A stretch of DNA of 64,000 nt from Theocolax elegans (Eukaryota > Arthropoda > Insecta > Hymenoptera > Cerocephalidae). Of the stretch, positions 11,290 through 21,616 are shown piece after piece; the first letter of the stretch is position 1, and the number at the start of each line of letters is the position of its first letter. The DNA is taken from NCBI GenBank assembly GCA_026168455.1, contig CM047427.1, positions 40,461,346-40,525,345 of the forward strand. Reading direction: 5' to 3'. The position numbers were made by a program, and so were the translations under genes. The notes under the pieces were generated by a model. That model was not told the DNA's origin. It saw only the letters and a list, made by a program, of their open reading frames with translations, and made no database searches.

Positions 11290-11472
11290 ACGGTAGACTA
11301 TGGGGTGTTCCCCGTCCTCCTGTTCCTGAGTCAGCACCGCTGCCAGTGCATAATTACTTGCATCACACTGCACTTTGAACGGTTTGCTGTAATCAGGGCG
11401 AGCAAGAACGGGTGCAACAGTCAAAGCTCACTTTAGTGTATCGAAAGCTTCCTGCTGCTTCTCCCCCTATAT
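11290..11472 (-). pseudogene. Ty3/gypsy RNase H start (fragment)
   Basis: The minus strand here encodes the tether and first part of the RNase H domain. Typical words are APVLARPDYSKPF and VQCDASNYALAAVL, where the aspartate of CDAS is the first catalytic residue of RNase H. A TAG interrupts the frame just upstream of this block (after FDTLK). The sequence stops after GEHPIVY at the junction with Helitron DNA. Confidence 0.8.
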
Positions 11473-12389
11473 TCATTCTTGTCCCTTACGCAACAACCTT
11501 ACTAATGGTATTTTTAATTCGGCCTCATTCTCAATAAAACGCGAGTACCAGGCGATCGTACCAAAGAATCTTTTTAATTCCTTGATTGTCCTGGGTACTG
11601 GATAATTGACCACTGGAGACACTTTATCTGGATTTGTTCTCAGTCCGTCCCTATCTAAAATATATTCTAAATAAGTCACCCTAGTACAACAAAATTCGCA
11701 TATGTCCCTATTCACCGTTAACCCTGCATCTAATAATTTCCTTAATACCAAATTCAGATATTTCAAGTGCTCCTCAAACGACTCGGTGATGATGATTATA
11801 TCGTCCAGATATCCGAAAATAAAAGGTTCGAATTCCGGACCGAATATCGCATCGATCAACCGCTGGAAGGTCATGGGCGCATTCGTCAACCCGAATGGTA
11901 TCCTTTTAAATTGCCATAGACCCGATCCTAGCACCGCAAAAGCCGTATATTTTCGACTAGCAGGCGGTATCGTCACCTGAAAGTACGCCTGCTTCAAGTC
12001 GATTTTGCTAATATACCTGGCCTTACGAATTTTATCCAGAATCGAATCCATTTGTGGCAAAGGATAGGCATCCCGTTTTGTGACCGAGTTCAAGTCCCTA
12101 TAGTCCACGCAGAGTCTAATTGATTTGTCAGACTTCCGCACTAAATCTGGTGCACTACTCCAGTCACTTACCGATCTTTCAATAACTCCCAACTGTAACA
12201 TCTTCCTAACCTCCTCATGCGCTGCCTCCAACATCTTGGGCGAGATGCGCCGTGTCCGATGTTTGAATGGAGGAGCTCCCTGAACATCAATTTAATGTTC
12301 AGTAAGGTCTATCATTCCTAACTGATCAGCATTTATGAAGCAAATTGTGCACCAATTTTTTAACTTTATCCCTTTCCTCATCCTGTAAT
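11473..12389 (-). pseudogene. Ty3/gypsy reverse transcriptase
   Basis: A 253-residue open frame (12234-11473) contains the whole RT core: LCVDYRDLN with its catalytic aspartate, ISKIDLKQAYFQV, FKRIPFGLTNAP, and the catalytic box FGYLDDI. It ends with the thumb segment RTIKELKRFFG, close in length to typical Ty3/gypsy RT. Upstream codons to about 12389 (EERDKVKKLV, GAPPFKHRTRRIS) match the usual spacer but contain stops. In an intact element RT copies the genomic RNA from the tRNA primer inside virus-like particles. Catalytic residues look intact although the surrounding polyprotein is broken. Confidence 0.9.
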
Positions 12390-12750
12390 TCAGATATACG
12401 ACCTCCAAGGACCTTTCCTAACACGCCACTGATCCTGTCCTAACCTATCATCAAAATTAAAAAGTTTGCCGAAATACATGCTTAAGATCATATCCGATTC
12501 CAAGTCTTTCAAGGCCCTCCAATTAATTTTTTCTGTATGTCCGTCAATCTCTAAATTAATTTCCAACGTCCCTAATGCCCTCACTAATCCACCATTAACA
12601 TTTTTAATAACCACATCAGATGACTTTAATCTATCCTTAAACTGTTCAGCTATCCTTGACCCTACTAAAGACAAGGTGGAACCAGAATCAATTAACGCCC
12701 TATATTCCTGTCCTCCTAAAACAACTTTTAAATAATGCCTATTTTCTACG
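12390..12750 (-). pseudogene. Ty3/gypsy aspartic protease
   Basis: Codons ahead of the first ATG read VLGGQEYRALIDSGSTLSLV, with the single-chain aspartic protease active site in its DSG form. The flap and second hydrophobic block (ALKDLESDMILSM) follow, and the frame stops at 12390 before the RT spacer. The enzyme would cut the Gag-Pol polyprotein as a dimer. Homology clearly begins upstream of the ATG at 12674, so that ATG is not a real start. Confidence 0.8.
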
Positions 12751-12846
12751 TTGGATACTGATACACCTTGTTTCGTTTCAGTTAATCGATCTGGTGTCTC
12801 CTTGTTGCCAAGGAAGGTCTTTGGACTCTTTTCTTTTTCTTTTTCC

Positions 12847-13203
12847 TTATAATCCCCTAAAAAACAACTCTACACCCTTGTTAATCAAATTTAATCTATC
12901 ATACCCCCTAATCTCTTGATTATCCTGTGACCTTCCTTCGCTAACTTGAGTCCCGCCAGGATCAACTTTCCCCTTTTTAGCTAACAATTCAATATCTATC
13001 CTCTCCGATCCCTTTAGTAACCTATCTTCAATTATTCTAACTCCTGAATCATTTTCTGAATCGTCCCTTCTAAACGACGGTAAATTACCCTTAGACCTTT
13101 CTACTATCTTTCTAGGAATCGCACCCTTAGACCTATCTACCTTTCCTACATTTACTTTGGGAGACACACCCTCTATATTGATCTTATCAATATTCTCCCC
13201 CAC
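12847..13203 (-). pseudogene. Gag-Pol linker region between nucleocapsid and protease
   Basis: A 118-residue minus-strand frame rich in charged residues lies between the zinc knuckles and the protease. No domain is recognisable. Position and orientation make it part of the same polyprotein, now cut by stops on both sides. Confidence 0.45.
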
Positions 13204-13259
13204 CCTTACATCTAAATTTATCTCTGGAAAACAATAACTTGGTAACGCCCTATCGGTCC

Positions 13260-13690
13260 CTACTGCCGTGATTCGAGAGTCAAGGGACCTTTCTGAACTC
13301 CCGACTTGCCGTTTCCCAACATCGCCCTAAACTGTGTGCAATTCAGACAATCGTCGAAAGTCGTCCCAACTGTTTTACAAACCTGACATGCTAACCCCTC
13401 TGTTTTCCGAAGGGAGCAATTTAGTATGTTATGACCCTGTTTTTTACAAAAATAGCACCTCCTATTGGGACGCTCGGAACTCCTATGCCCTACCTTCTGA
13501 CACGCGAATCTCCGACCGTGAAAAACTCTATTCTCGTCCCTAGTTCCATTATTAACAAATCTATTCGACTCCCTAAAATCCCTACTATCGGGTCGATTCT
13601 GCCACATATTCGACGGAAATTCCCTACTATTAAAATTCCGATCGTTATAATTCACACGTTGGCCAGCAGCTGGTGGTCTTGACCAACCAG
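13260..13690 (-). pseudogene. Gag nucleocapsid with zinc knuckles
   Basis: The frame 13655-13260 is rich in Asn, Arg and Ser and holds a CCHC zinc knuckle CYFCKKQGHNILNC, plus a variant CQVCKTVGTTFDDC that lacks the histidine and a degenerate first copy around CQKVGH. Nucleocapsid domains bind and package the element RNA. Codons upstream of the ATG up to about 13690 continue the low-complexity region. Confidence 0.8.
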
Positions 13691-13703
13691 ACTGTTGCTG
13701 TAC

Positions 13704-14445
13704 CTATGGTCTCGCATTTTGTGGTGGTGCCTGCTTGGCCACAACCATTGCAGCTGTGATTGGCTGCTCCTGCGAATCCACCTGCACTTTAGCCTTAACC
13801 GCGCTTTTACTCGACTCTTTGTCTACCTTCGCCAGCTTCAGCTTGTCTTTCGACCCTACTACACCCTGTTCGTTTTCTTCCACCTTAGCTACTTTACCTT
13901 TTACTCTGGGCCCTTCGTATGCGGCTTCTGGAATCCAAGTTTTTTCTTTGGGTGGCGGAGAAACGTAACGGTTGTCTAATTCCTCCTTCCGTTCGTGTTT
14001 TCTCCCCCACTTCTCAATATCGTCCAAACTATCGATATATTCGTTTTCCATTGCCTTACGATACTCCGGCAACAGATTACGAAATATCAATTGGACAAGC
14101 TGACATTCCGATGGCGGTTTCTTAAAATGCCCTACTATCAATCTAATATTCGATAAATAACTAGCTATATCTTCTCTCTTTGCTTGAGTTCTTCATGAAT
14201 CTATGCCTGAATGCGCGTTGGAACTCTTCAAGCGTCTTAAACTTTTCCTTTACTGATCGAAACCACCTAACCGCGGTCTTCGATAGCGTACAAGGAATCG
14301 CACTTAGGAACTCGGTATCAGAATACGCTGTTCCTTCATAGCAATCTTGGAGTTGAGCCAAGTACTCCTCCGGACCTTCCTTACCTTCGCCAGAAAAGTG
14401 GATTTTCCAGTTTTGCAGCATCTTTACACACCGCATACTCCGCAA
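13704..14445 (-). pseudogene. Gag capsid region
   Basis: Two frames (14445-14161 and 14141-13704) give a retrotransposon-gag capsid-like sequence. WKIHFSGEGKEGPEEYLAQL, FLSAIPCTLSKTAVRWFR and FQRAFRHRF are typical of the N-terminal capsid fold, and LVQLIFRNLLPEYRKAM of its C-terminal part. A stop or shift near 14141-14161 separates them. The downstream lysine/proline-rich linker leads into the nucleocapsid. Confidence 0.75.
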
Positions 14446-14579
14446 CTGATTTACTCCTCTCTGACGTTGGCTGGTCCTATTAGACCTCGGAGTTTCCCAG
14501 CCTCCCTCATTATTACTATTTCCGCTAATATCTGTCCCAACTAACTCCCTATCCTGATTCTCATCTATCTGTCTACGAA

Positions 14580-15550
14580 TTAGCTTTTTCTCCTTATAAC
14601 TCTCCTACTTTTACATATTTCCTCTTCTGAACTACTACCTGTATCGGTTTCCTCAACATAATAAATTCTTTTCCCCTTATTATATAAAAACTCGCCCTTT
14701 GAGAAACCTAGCTTTTTTAGCCCTAAGTTATTACTTCGTTTGGGAGTAGATTCTCTTTTTCTCGACCCTAATTCGTCCGCACTACCATTTGTCACTTTAC
14801 GCTTTGATTCTTCTACCAATGAATTTTATAACTCACTATATTCAGCTAAATCCCTACTACTATTATTATCTCCCTCTGTTTCAACCCTTTCTGGTTGACC
14901 TAACTCTTCTACCTGTTTGCTAGCTTGCAAGTTTTGCAACCTTGCATCTACTATTTTTATCAACGTGCTCTCTAATTGATTACCCATAATCTCCTTAATA
15001 ATGTCGGTTACTAATTTTTTCAAACTCCCTACATGTATATTACTCCCTACTACTTCGCCTCTTTTCGAAGTTACCGTTTCTTTTGGTTTCCCGTTCGATT
15101 CTTTTCGCGCACCCGTTTTCTCCTGATTATTTTCGCCAATCTCAGTTTCTTTCCCTACTTCCACTACTTCTTGTCTAACACTTTCCATTATTTTCTCTCA
15201 CTCTCCTTTATTTGTTTCCCTTTAATATTACATTCCCCTTTGTCGTTACTTTCCTTACTATTCTCATTAATGGGTTGTTCTACTTCTGTTTCCCCTGCAT
15301 TTGCCGGTATTTCCCCCTCCCCTTCGTCATCCGTATACCACAATACGTCTAAGCTAACATCTATTTTCCTATAGTCCGCCCTTAATAATCTATCTTTCAA
15401 TGTCCCAAATGACCCTACTGTACTTAACCCTTGCTTTTCCAATAACTCTTCTATAAATTTCGGGTCTATTTTTGATATCTTCCTAGATAACTCCCTTGCT
15501 CCTGTGGACTGTTTAAGGATATTTTCCATCCGTTCCTTGTGACTACCCAT
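14580..15550 (-). pseudogene. Gag N-terminal extension with SAP-like segment
   Basis: Three consecutive minus-strand frames (15550-15188, 15188-14826, 14819-14580) form an acidic, glutamate- and lysine-rich extension ahead of the capsid. Near the start, residues about 20-55 (IDPKFIEELLEKQGLSTVG, then LKDRLLRADY) resemble a SAP-type helix-extended-helix motif, seen in gag proteins of some insect gypsy elements. A coiled-coil-like stretch follows. The ATG at 15550 is the most upstream start that keeps the SAP-like block. Confidence 0.55.
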
Positions 15551-15551
15551 T

Positions 15552-16056
15552 TTAATAAACTAGGATACCACATAAGCAATAAAAAAAAATAACTACAAAC
15601 AACCGAGAGAATAACTTAAAAACACAAACAAAAAAATAAGAAATGACTTTAATATTAAGCTTTCCCTTAATCAAATTCAGCGATATTAATTTCCCCGTAA
15701 ACTGAATTAAATGGGAACACTTCGGTGCACGGGTCCGATTCGACCAGGTAAAGCCTCGCGCCAAATAAATAAATTTTCCTTAGACCCCACTGTAAATTAC
15801 GATCAAAGAGAAACAAAATAAAAATGCACATTCGCTATATAGATACAAATAAATATTGACAAATAAAAATAAATATCAAAATATAAAAATAAATATAAAT
15901 TATAATTATTATACTCTGGAGATTACCTTTATACATATTTTCCTGAAAAAAGAAAAAAAGACAATAAATAAATAAATAAATCTTATTTAAAATGGCTGGT
16001 ACAAAAAAAAATATCTCCTTCTGATGTCCTCACGTCCAACTCCTGATTGCTTTTAC
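15552..16056 (-). other. Retrotransposon leader region with a second PBS-like word
   Basis: This non-coding stretch lies between the gag start and the inserted foldback element. At about 15754-15770 the minus strand reads TTTGGCGCGAGGC, similar to the primer-binding-site word at 17604. It could be a decayed second leader or chance. No LTR-like CA end precedes it clearly. Confidence 0.35.
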
Positions 16057-16060
16057 AAAT

Positions 16061-17017
16061 CGATGGCTCCTAATCATATAATGCGATTTCAAAAAACGAT
16101 TTCATACAATGCTAATTCAAAAGAATGTTTCATATCATTCTATTTCAGAAAGTTCTTTCATAGAAGGCTACTTCAAAAAGTTCTTTCATATAATGCTATT
16201 TCAAAAAACTGTTTCATATAATTCCATTTCAAAATAAATTTCATATAATGCTATTTGAAAAATACTTTCATAAGATTCTATTTCAGAATGTGATTTCATA
16301 TAATTCTATTTGAAAATACAATTTCATATAATGCTATTTAAAACGTAATTTTATAGAATGATGTTTTAAAAAGTGTCAAAATCATTCTATCGAACCCGGG
16401 ACTTTATTCAGTAAGACTAAAATCCACAGAACGCATTTAGAAAAGTTATTTAATATCAAAGTTTATAAAGAAAATGAATTGTCATAATTACTGGCTAAAC
16501 ATGCGATGAATTAAATTTTTTTAAAAAATTGATGTAAAAATATTTTATTTAAATAGATACAAAAATTGTTTATTTAAGTACACTATAATATCAATGATGA
16601 AATGAAAAGTTTTATTAATAAGTAATAAATATTGCATTCATTTAAAATAATTTAATTATATCGTATTATTAACATTAAAAATTAAGTAATTTCTTTTATT
16701 TACCTTTTAGGGATTTCAGTCTTACTGAATAAAGTCCCGGGTTCGATAGAATTATTTTGACACTTTTTAAAACATCATTCTATAAAATTACGTTTTAAAT
16801 AGCATCATATAAAATTGTATTTTCAAATAGAATTATATGTAATCACATTCTGAAATAGAATCTTATGAAAGTATTTTTCAAATAGCATTATATGAAAGAA
16901 CTTTTTGAAATAGCCTTCTATGAAAGAACTTGAAATAGAATGATATGAAACATTCTTTTGAATTAGCATTGTATGAAATCGTTTTTTGAAATAGCATTAT
17001 ATGATTAGGAGCCATCG
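16061..17017. mobile_element. Foldback-type DNA element with ~370/310-bp terminal inverted repeats
   Basis: Both ends carry CGATGGCTCCTAATCATATA in inverted orientation. The flanks show a 4-bp duplication AAAT (16057-16060 and 17018-17021). The arms are made of short irregular repeats of the type ATAATGCTATTTCAAAA about 27-32 bp apart, ending at GGTTCGATAGAAT- and CCCGGGACTTTATTCAGTAAG-type sequence near 16400 and 16720. The 300-bp core is AT-rich and non-coding. It interrupts the Ty3/gypsy leader, so it is younger than that element. Confidence 0.85.
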
Positions 17018-17021
17018 AAAT

Positions 17022-17607
17022 GATCAATTCCAATCCATTTATTCCAAATTACCATAAATAATACATATACGTCCCAAATATTAAAAGAACACAATAAATA
17101 AAATAAATTATTATCTCCCAACTATTTCTTATTTGGCACGAGGCGATGTTACTGTCTATTATAAAAATGCTGAACTGTCGAATAAAAGTTGTATCCACTT
17201 TGATTCAACAATCAACCAATCACCTATAAAATAGCAGCAGCCCACAAAAAGCGCTTGCAAAACAGGTGATAGCAACAGACAGCAACACTTATAATTATTA
17301 CAATAATAATAAAAAATAAAATAATACAACAGTTTATCTCCCACTAGAAACGGTATTTATTAAATTTCAACGCGGCCAGTTAATCGTTAAAATGGAAGTA
17401 ATCGATTTTACAATTTTCCAAAATGGCGTAACCGACGCCAAAAATTTCTCTCTCTCGACACCACTGAGAAATTTTTAAAACACTTCCTAAAATATTCGTT
17501 ATTAATCAACTTCCGCCGATGTACAAAAAGAACCGTTAAATTTGTTAACAAAAACGAAAACAATTTATTCACTAAATATGCAATAAAAAACACACGTTGG
17601 GCGCCAA
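17022..17607 (-). other. Ty3/gypsy leader and primer-binding site
   Basis: On the minus strand 17604-17591 reads TGGCGCCCAACGTG, a classic LTR-element primer-binding-site word beginning TGGCGCC. It follows directly after the proposed LTR end (GCATCACA then TT). The remainder to 17022 is non-coding leader; short open frames here show no homology. Confidence 0.65.
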
Positions 17608-18094
17608 ATGTGATGCTAGTTTATAATTCTATATAAAAAAATTATTTAAATAAAATTATTTCCGGACCTAGATATCATCGAAAAAAATAATATTAATTTA
17701 TTCGTCCTTATAAGCCGGTGAACTCACCCAGAGGAAGTCCCGTTAAATAAAATAAATACCTCCGGATATTTATTAAACCGCGATAACGAATATTAATATT
17801 CCTGAAGAAAATGTCGATCTATAATATTTTATTACGGGATCTACTCTTAAATCCCGTGGCACCACTAACCACGAGCGAGAGCACGTGATTTTTAAATTAA
17901 TTAAATAAAAAAATTAATTTATTAATAAAACGTACACTGAATTACTCCCGATCGTCCCCACTAATAATATTATCATTTATTATATCAATAATAAAAATAA
18001 CTTACCAAGAATTCCGTAAAATAAAAACAATAAAATAATAAATAATATTCAATATTGTTTTCTCCCTATTGGAAATTAATTTTATCGGAATCGC
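17608..18094 (-). repeat. Probable 5' LTR of the Ty3/gypsy element
   Basis: The minus-strand segment begins TGCGATTCCG and ends ACTAGCATCACA, two bases before the primer-binding site, giving TG...CA ends and 487 bp. It is AT-rich with several AATAAA-like words. Because no 3' LTR is present in the window, the outer boundary is a guess. Confidence 0.5.
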
Positions 18095-18177
18095 ACTGTA
18101 ACGGGCCTATTTTTATCCTTTACATAAAAATACATTTATTCTTAGCAGGACCGTAATAAGTGTATAAAGTGAATACG

Positions 18178-18534
18178 TCTGGGGTAGATTAGAAACAAAT
18201 ACAGTGTCTCTTCTCATCCCAGAACGATTTCTGGATATTTTAATGGAATAAGAGGTTGGGTAGAGGTTCGAACGAATCCAGCGTTCGGCCTCGCCCAGTA
18301 AACTCTTCGGTGAATGTATATTAGAAAAAATCAGGTAGATGTTAGAATAAATCTAGTATTCCACATCATCTGAGTATTTTTCTATGGAAACAGGAAAGTT
18401 TTAATGGTTCGGGTAGAAGACAAAGCGAATCTAGCGCTCCTTTTCGTCCGAATGTATTCCAAGGAATTGGCTTTAAATGATAAAAGGACTTGGGTAAAAA
18501 TTGGAATGATTCCAGCATTCCATCTTATCCAAGT
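18178..18534. ncRNA. Five tandem ~77-nt structured hairpin repeats with covariation
   Basis: Hairpin units begin at 18178, 18256, 18331, 18408 and 18488. Each has an outer stem followed by a GGGTAGA-like strand, a middle stem, then an inner stem capped by a conserved 7-nt loop: AATACAG, AATCCAG, AATCTAG, AATCTAG and ATTCCAG. The stems change sequence but keep pairing. Inner stems are ACA/TGT, CGAACG/CGTTCG, GAATA/TATTC, AGCG/CGCT and GGAATG/CATTCC. Outer stems are TCTGGG/CCCAGA, TGGG/CCCA, TCAG/CTGA, TTCGG/CCGAA and ACTTGG/CCAAGT. Compensatory change with a constant loop is what selection on RNA structure produces. I know no family that matches. Strand is undecided: a G-U pair in unit 4 favours plus, an A-C mismatch in unit 1 favours minus. 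The array lies just outside the proposed LTR. Confidence 0.6.
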
Positions 18535-18610
18535 ACCTTCAAATGAACATTACACCTCTAGCTGTTCAATCAAACTCACAAAATTTAAATAGCAATATTC
18601 ATTTATTTCT

Positions 18611-18770
18611 AGAAGTGGCGAGGAGGGTGCTTCCTTCCTCGCCTTACAGCTCCAGGCGAATGCTGATTTTGACAGCGAGACGGCCGGTTTTGTACATTTG
18701 GTTAGAGGTGGGGACTGCTCTCCCACTTTCTTCGCGCCTACAGCTGGAGTTTTCGGCTTCCCTCTCCTCT
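18611..18770. other. GC-rich segment with strong secondary structure
   Basis: In otherwise AT-rich DNA this stretch holds an 11-bp hairpin (GGCGAGGAGGG with CCTTCCTCGCC, 18617-18643, pentaloop TGCTT). It also holds a longer-range stem (CTCCAG at 18650-18655 with CTGGAG at 18744-18749) enclosing a GTGGGGA/TCTCCCAC hairpin. No ORF with homology is present. It may be part of the same transcript as the hairpin array. Confidence 0.4.
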
Positions 18771-19193
18771 TATCATCCTCTTTGTTGTTTCGTATGATTT
18801 TGGCGCAGGGTATACCTTTCTGTATTTATATTAATTTTCGTTAGTTTTCAAAATCTAACTTTTATGTTAATATAATAATTGACAAACATAAAAAACAATC
18901 TTAATTTTAATTTTAATTGATAAAATTCATTTTATTTTAATTTATTGTTCAAATACTTATTTATTTTTTATTACTTTTCTTACATATATTTTTTATATAA
19001 ATATAATGTATAATTTGAAGAAATTTTCAAATTTTATTAATATTAACTATTAACAATATAAATTTGCAACTTAGTCCATTTTAGTCGTAACTAAATTTTG
19101 CAAAATAAAAAAATTTTTAAATAAAATTATAAATTTTATTGATTTTGATTTATTAATTGTTTAAATAAATTAATTTAAACAATTAAAAAATCT
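18771..19193. other. AT-rich intergenic DNA, nothing recognised
   Basis: No gene, tandem repeat or convincing inverted repeat was seen here. The composition is strongly AT-biased. Confidence 0.45.
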
Positions 19194-19266
19194 GCCAAGA
19201 GTCGGGCTTGAACTCGACCTCTTGCGTGGCGCGCTTACACTCTACCGCTTAAGCTATTACGCTATG
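19194..19266 (-). tRNA. tRNA-like sequence with A and B boxes, degenerate
   Basis: The minus strand contains TAGCTTAAGCGGTAGAGTG (A-box/D-arm-like) and GAGTTCAAGCCCGAC (B-box/T-arm-like) about 35 nt apart, followed by CTCTTGGCAGA. The acceptor 5' half does not pair, so it is not a functional tRNA. It looks like a tRNA-derived SINE head or pseudogene. Confidence 0.4.
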
Positions 19267-19761
19267 TGACTGGAGCCTAACCATACGTCTATATATATGG
19301 TTATGCCCGTCACAGCACTTTAATCCTCAGTAAATCCTCCTCAATAAAAGCAGAAGAAAATGCCAAATTCTTTTATTGCGTGAATATCACTCAAAATCTC
19401 CGAAATTGGTAGAAGCAGAAAAGAACAATACTATATTCTAGGATCGATGAAATCAGAAAAACAATACACTGTACTTGATCGATAGAATCAGAATGGCGAG
19501 GATGTGCGCGATCCCCACCGTCGGGAATAGTACCCGGGTACTACCGCGGAGTGGTGCGCGAACGTGCACGCACCAGCAACGACTTTCCAAGCGACGCCCA
19601 GTGATGTTGCTACATCACAGTTTAAAAAGTTAAAGAAATTGAAGATGTGTATAAATGTGCTGCTGTTTGTAAAGTACATGTAAGAATCTACATTATATTA
19701 AAGTTATCTTTTTGAGCGATTTTGTAAAAACTTCCCAATGCATGCGAAAAATACTTAAAAC
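19267..19761. other. Non-coding spacer between tRNA-like sequence and foldback element
   Basis: Contains a short inverted repeat (TAACCATACGTCTATATATATGGTTA near 19279) and direct repeats of GATCGAT(G/A)GAATCAGAA near 19442 and 19478. No gene was recognised. Confidence 0.35.
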
Positions 19762-19765
19762 ATAT

Positions 19766-21616
19766 CGACGCCTCTTATCTATAAAATTCTAACTCCAGCG
19801 TCAATGCAAGATGAATCTACCTCAAAATATCGTGCAATATAATTCCATCTCGCATTATCGAGTAATATAATTCTAATTCAAAAATTTGCGCAATACAATG
19901 CCAACTGAGAAACGCTGGAAATATAATTCTAATTCGAAAATTTGTGCAATAAAATGCCTACTCGGATACGCGGGGATTATAATGCCAATTCGGATGTGCA
20001 TTTTATATAATTCTAGACCAATTTGAAAATAACGCAATGCCAATTAATTTTTAGAGTAATGCACTTCCAAATTAGCTATTACTTTAATTAATGAAATTGT
20101 GTTTAGTAAGAAGCTATATTTAAAATATTTAACAAAGGGGACGGTAGCAGCTTAATTGTCTGCTAGGTGCATTGAGCCACAGATTATACTCAGTTCTCAG
20201 TGTCTATATTATGTACTTCGCAAATCGTAATGTTTTTTAAAATGTTTGGAATCAATTTTTTTTAAACATGATGCGAAGGTAGTAAAAAGAAGCTTTAAAA
20301 TATAATATTTTATTTTTATATCCTAATTTATTGTTTGCCTATAGAATTGCAAAAACAATCTTGATAGCATTATTACTAGTGCGTATGACGTATTGATTTA
20401 GTTAACATTTTATTTGCTTATTATGCCAGTATTATACTTATTTCAAAATAAATTTAATTATCAAAATAAATGTTGACTGAAAAATTATGTAACAATATGT
20501 ATTATCCAGTCAAGTAGATTTTATAAATTTTATATTTTTATTCAAGGTATGTAAGTTGAGATACAATTAGTACTTTACTATTAAACCACGGATTTTATCG
20601 GTCTTTATATCGCTCAATCAGTCGATATCGTAAATATAGTTAGTGTGTAGAATAACGAATATTTCTTGAGCCTTTGAGAAATTAAGAGGGACTGTGACCG
20701 CAGTGATTTTAGGGCTAACAACCGAAAAAATTGATTTTTAGGTAAACCGAGGTTTCTATACTGACCAAATATGCAAAGTAATGGATTTTATTATAGCATT
20801 AGAAATGTACCCACTCAGTCTGGAGATTGCATGAGCTATATTTTAAACAATCGTTATCAACAACGAACCGAAACTACTACTTTTGCTATTTCGACCTCGT
20901 TGTCTTTATTAGCTTAAATAAACGTAACTTGGGACATAACATACTGTTACATAATTTTTCAGTCAACATTTATTTTGATAATTAAATTTATTTTGAAATA
21001 AGTATAATACTGGCATAATAAGCAAATAAAATGTTAACTAAATCAATACGTCATACGCACTAGTAATAATGCTATCAAGATTGTTTTTGCAATTCTATAG
21101 GCAAACAATAAATTAGGATATAAAAATAAAATATTATATTTTAAAGCTTCTTTTTACTACCTTCGCATCATGTTTAAAAAAAATTGATTCCAAACATTTT
21201 AAAAAACATTACGATTTGCGAAGTACATAATATAGACACTGAGAACTGAGTATAATCTGTGGCTCAATGCACCTAGCTGACAATTAAGCTGCTACCGTCC
21301 CCTTTGTTAAATATTTTAAATATAGCTTCTTACTAAACACAATTTCATTAATTAAAGTAATAGCTAATTTGGAAGTGCATTACTCTAAAAATTAATTGGC
21401 ATTGCGTTATTTTCAAATTGGTCTAGAATTATATAAAATGCACATCCGAATTGGCATTATAATCCCCGCGTATCCGAGTAGGCATTTTATTGCACAAATT
21501 TTCGAATTAGAATTATTTACTCGATAATGCGAGATGGAATTATATTGCACGATATTTTGAGGTAGATTCATCTTGCATTGACGCTGGAGTTAGAATTTTA
21601 TAGATAGGAGGCGTCG
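19766..21616. mobile_element. Long foldback-type DNA element (1,851 bp, arms ~700 bp)
   Basis: The ends CGACGCCTC(T/C)TATCTATAAA are inverted at 19766 and 21616, flanked by a 4-bp duplication ATAT (19762-19765 and 21617-21620). The left arm runs to about 20499 and the right arm from about 20937. Subterminal parts of the arms are irregular repeats such as TATAATTCTAATTCGAAAAT and AATGCCAA(C)T. The right arm lacks one or two of these units present on the left. The core (20500-20936) has no ORF with homology. End sequence (CGA...), 4-bp AT-rich duplication and short-repeat arms match the element at 16061-17017, so both probably belong to one superfamily. Confidence 0.9.

Larger units (their letters stand above)
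11290..18094 (-). mobile_element. 3'-truncated Ty3/gypsy LTR retrotransposon
   Basis: In minus-strand order the element shows a probable 5' LTR (18094-17608), a primer-binding site TGGCGCCCAACGTG (17604-17591), a leader, a gag region, an aspartic protease, RT and the start of RNase H. It ends abruptly at about 11290 against the Helitron, with no integrase and no 3' LTR. A foldback element (16061-17017) is inserted in the leader. Multiple frameshifts and stops show it is old. The TG...CA ends of the proposed LTR are inferred from one copy only, so that boundary is uncertain. Confidence 0.75.

Noticed and set aside
18404..18797. Short plus-strand coding frames over the hairpin array
   Set aside because: They cross hairpin units with no frame conservation between units; unit lengths vary by non-multiples of three.
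18178..18800. Telomerase RNA gene as an explanation for the structured array
   Set aside because: No template complementary to TTAGG-type repeats is present, and the five-fold tandem layout does not fit.
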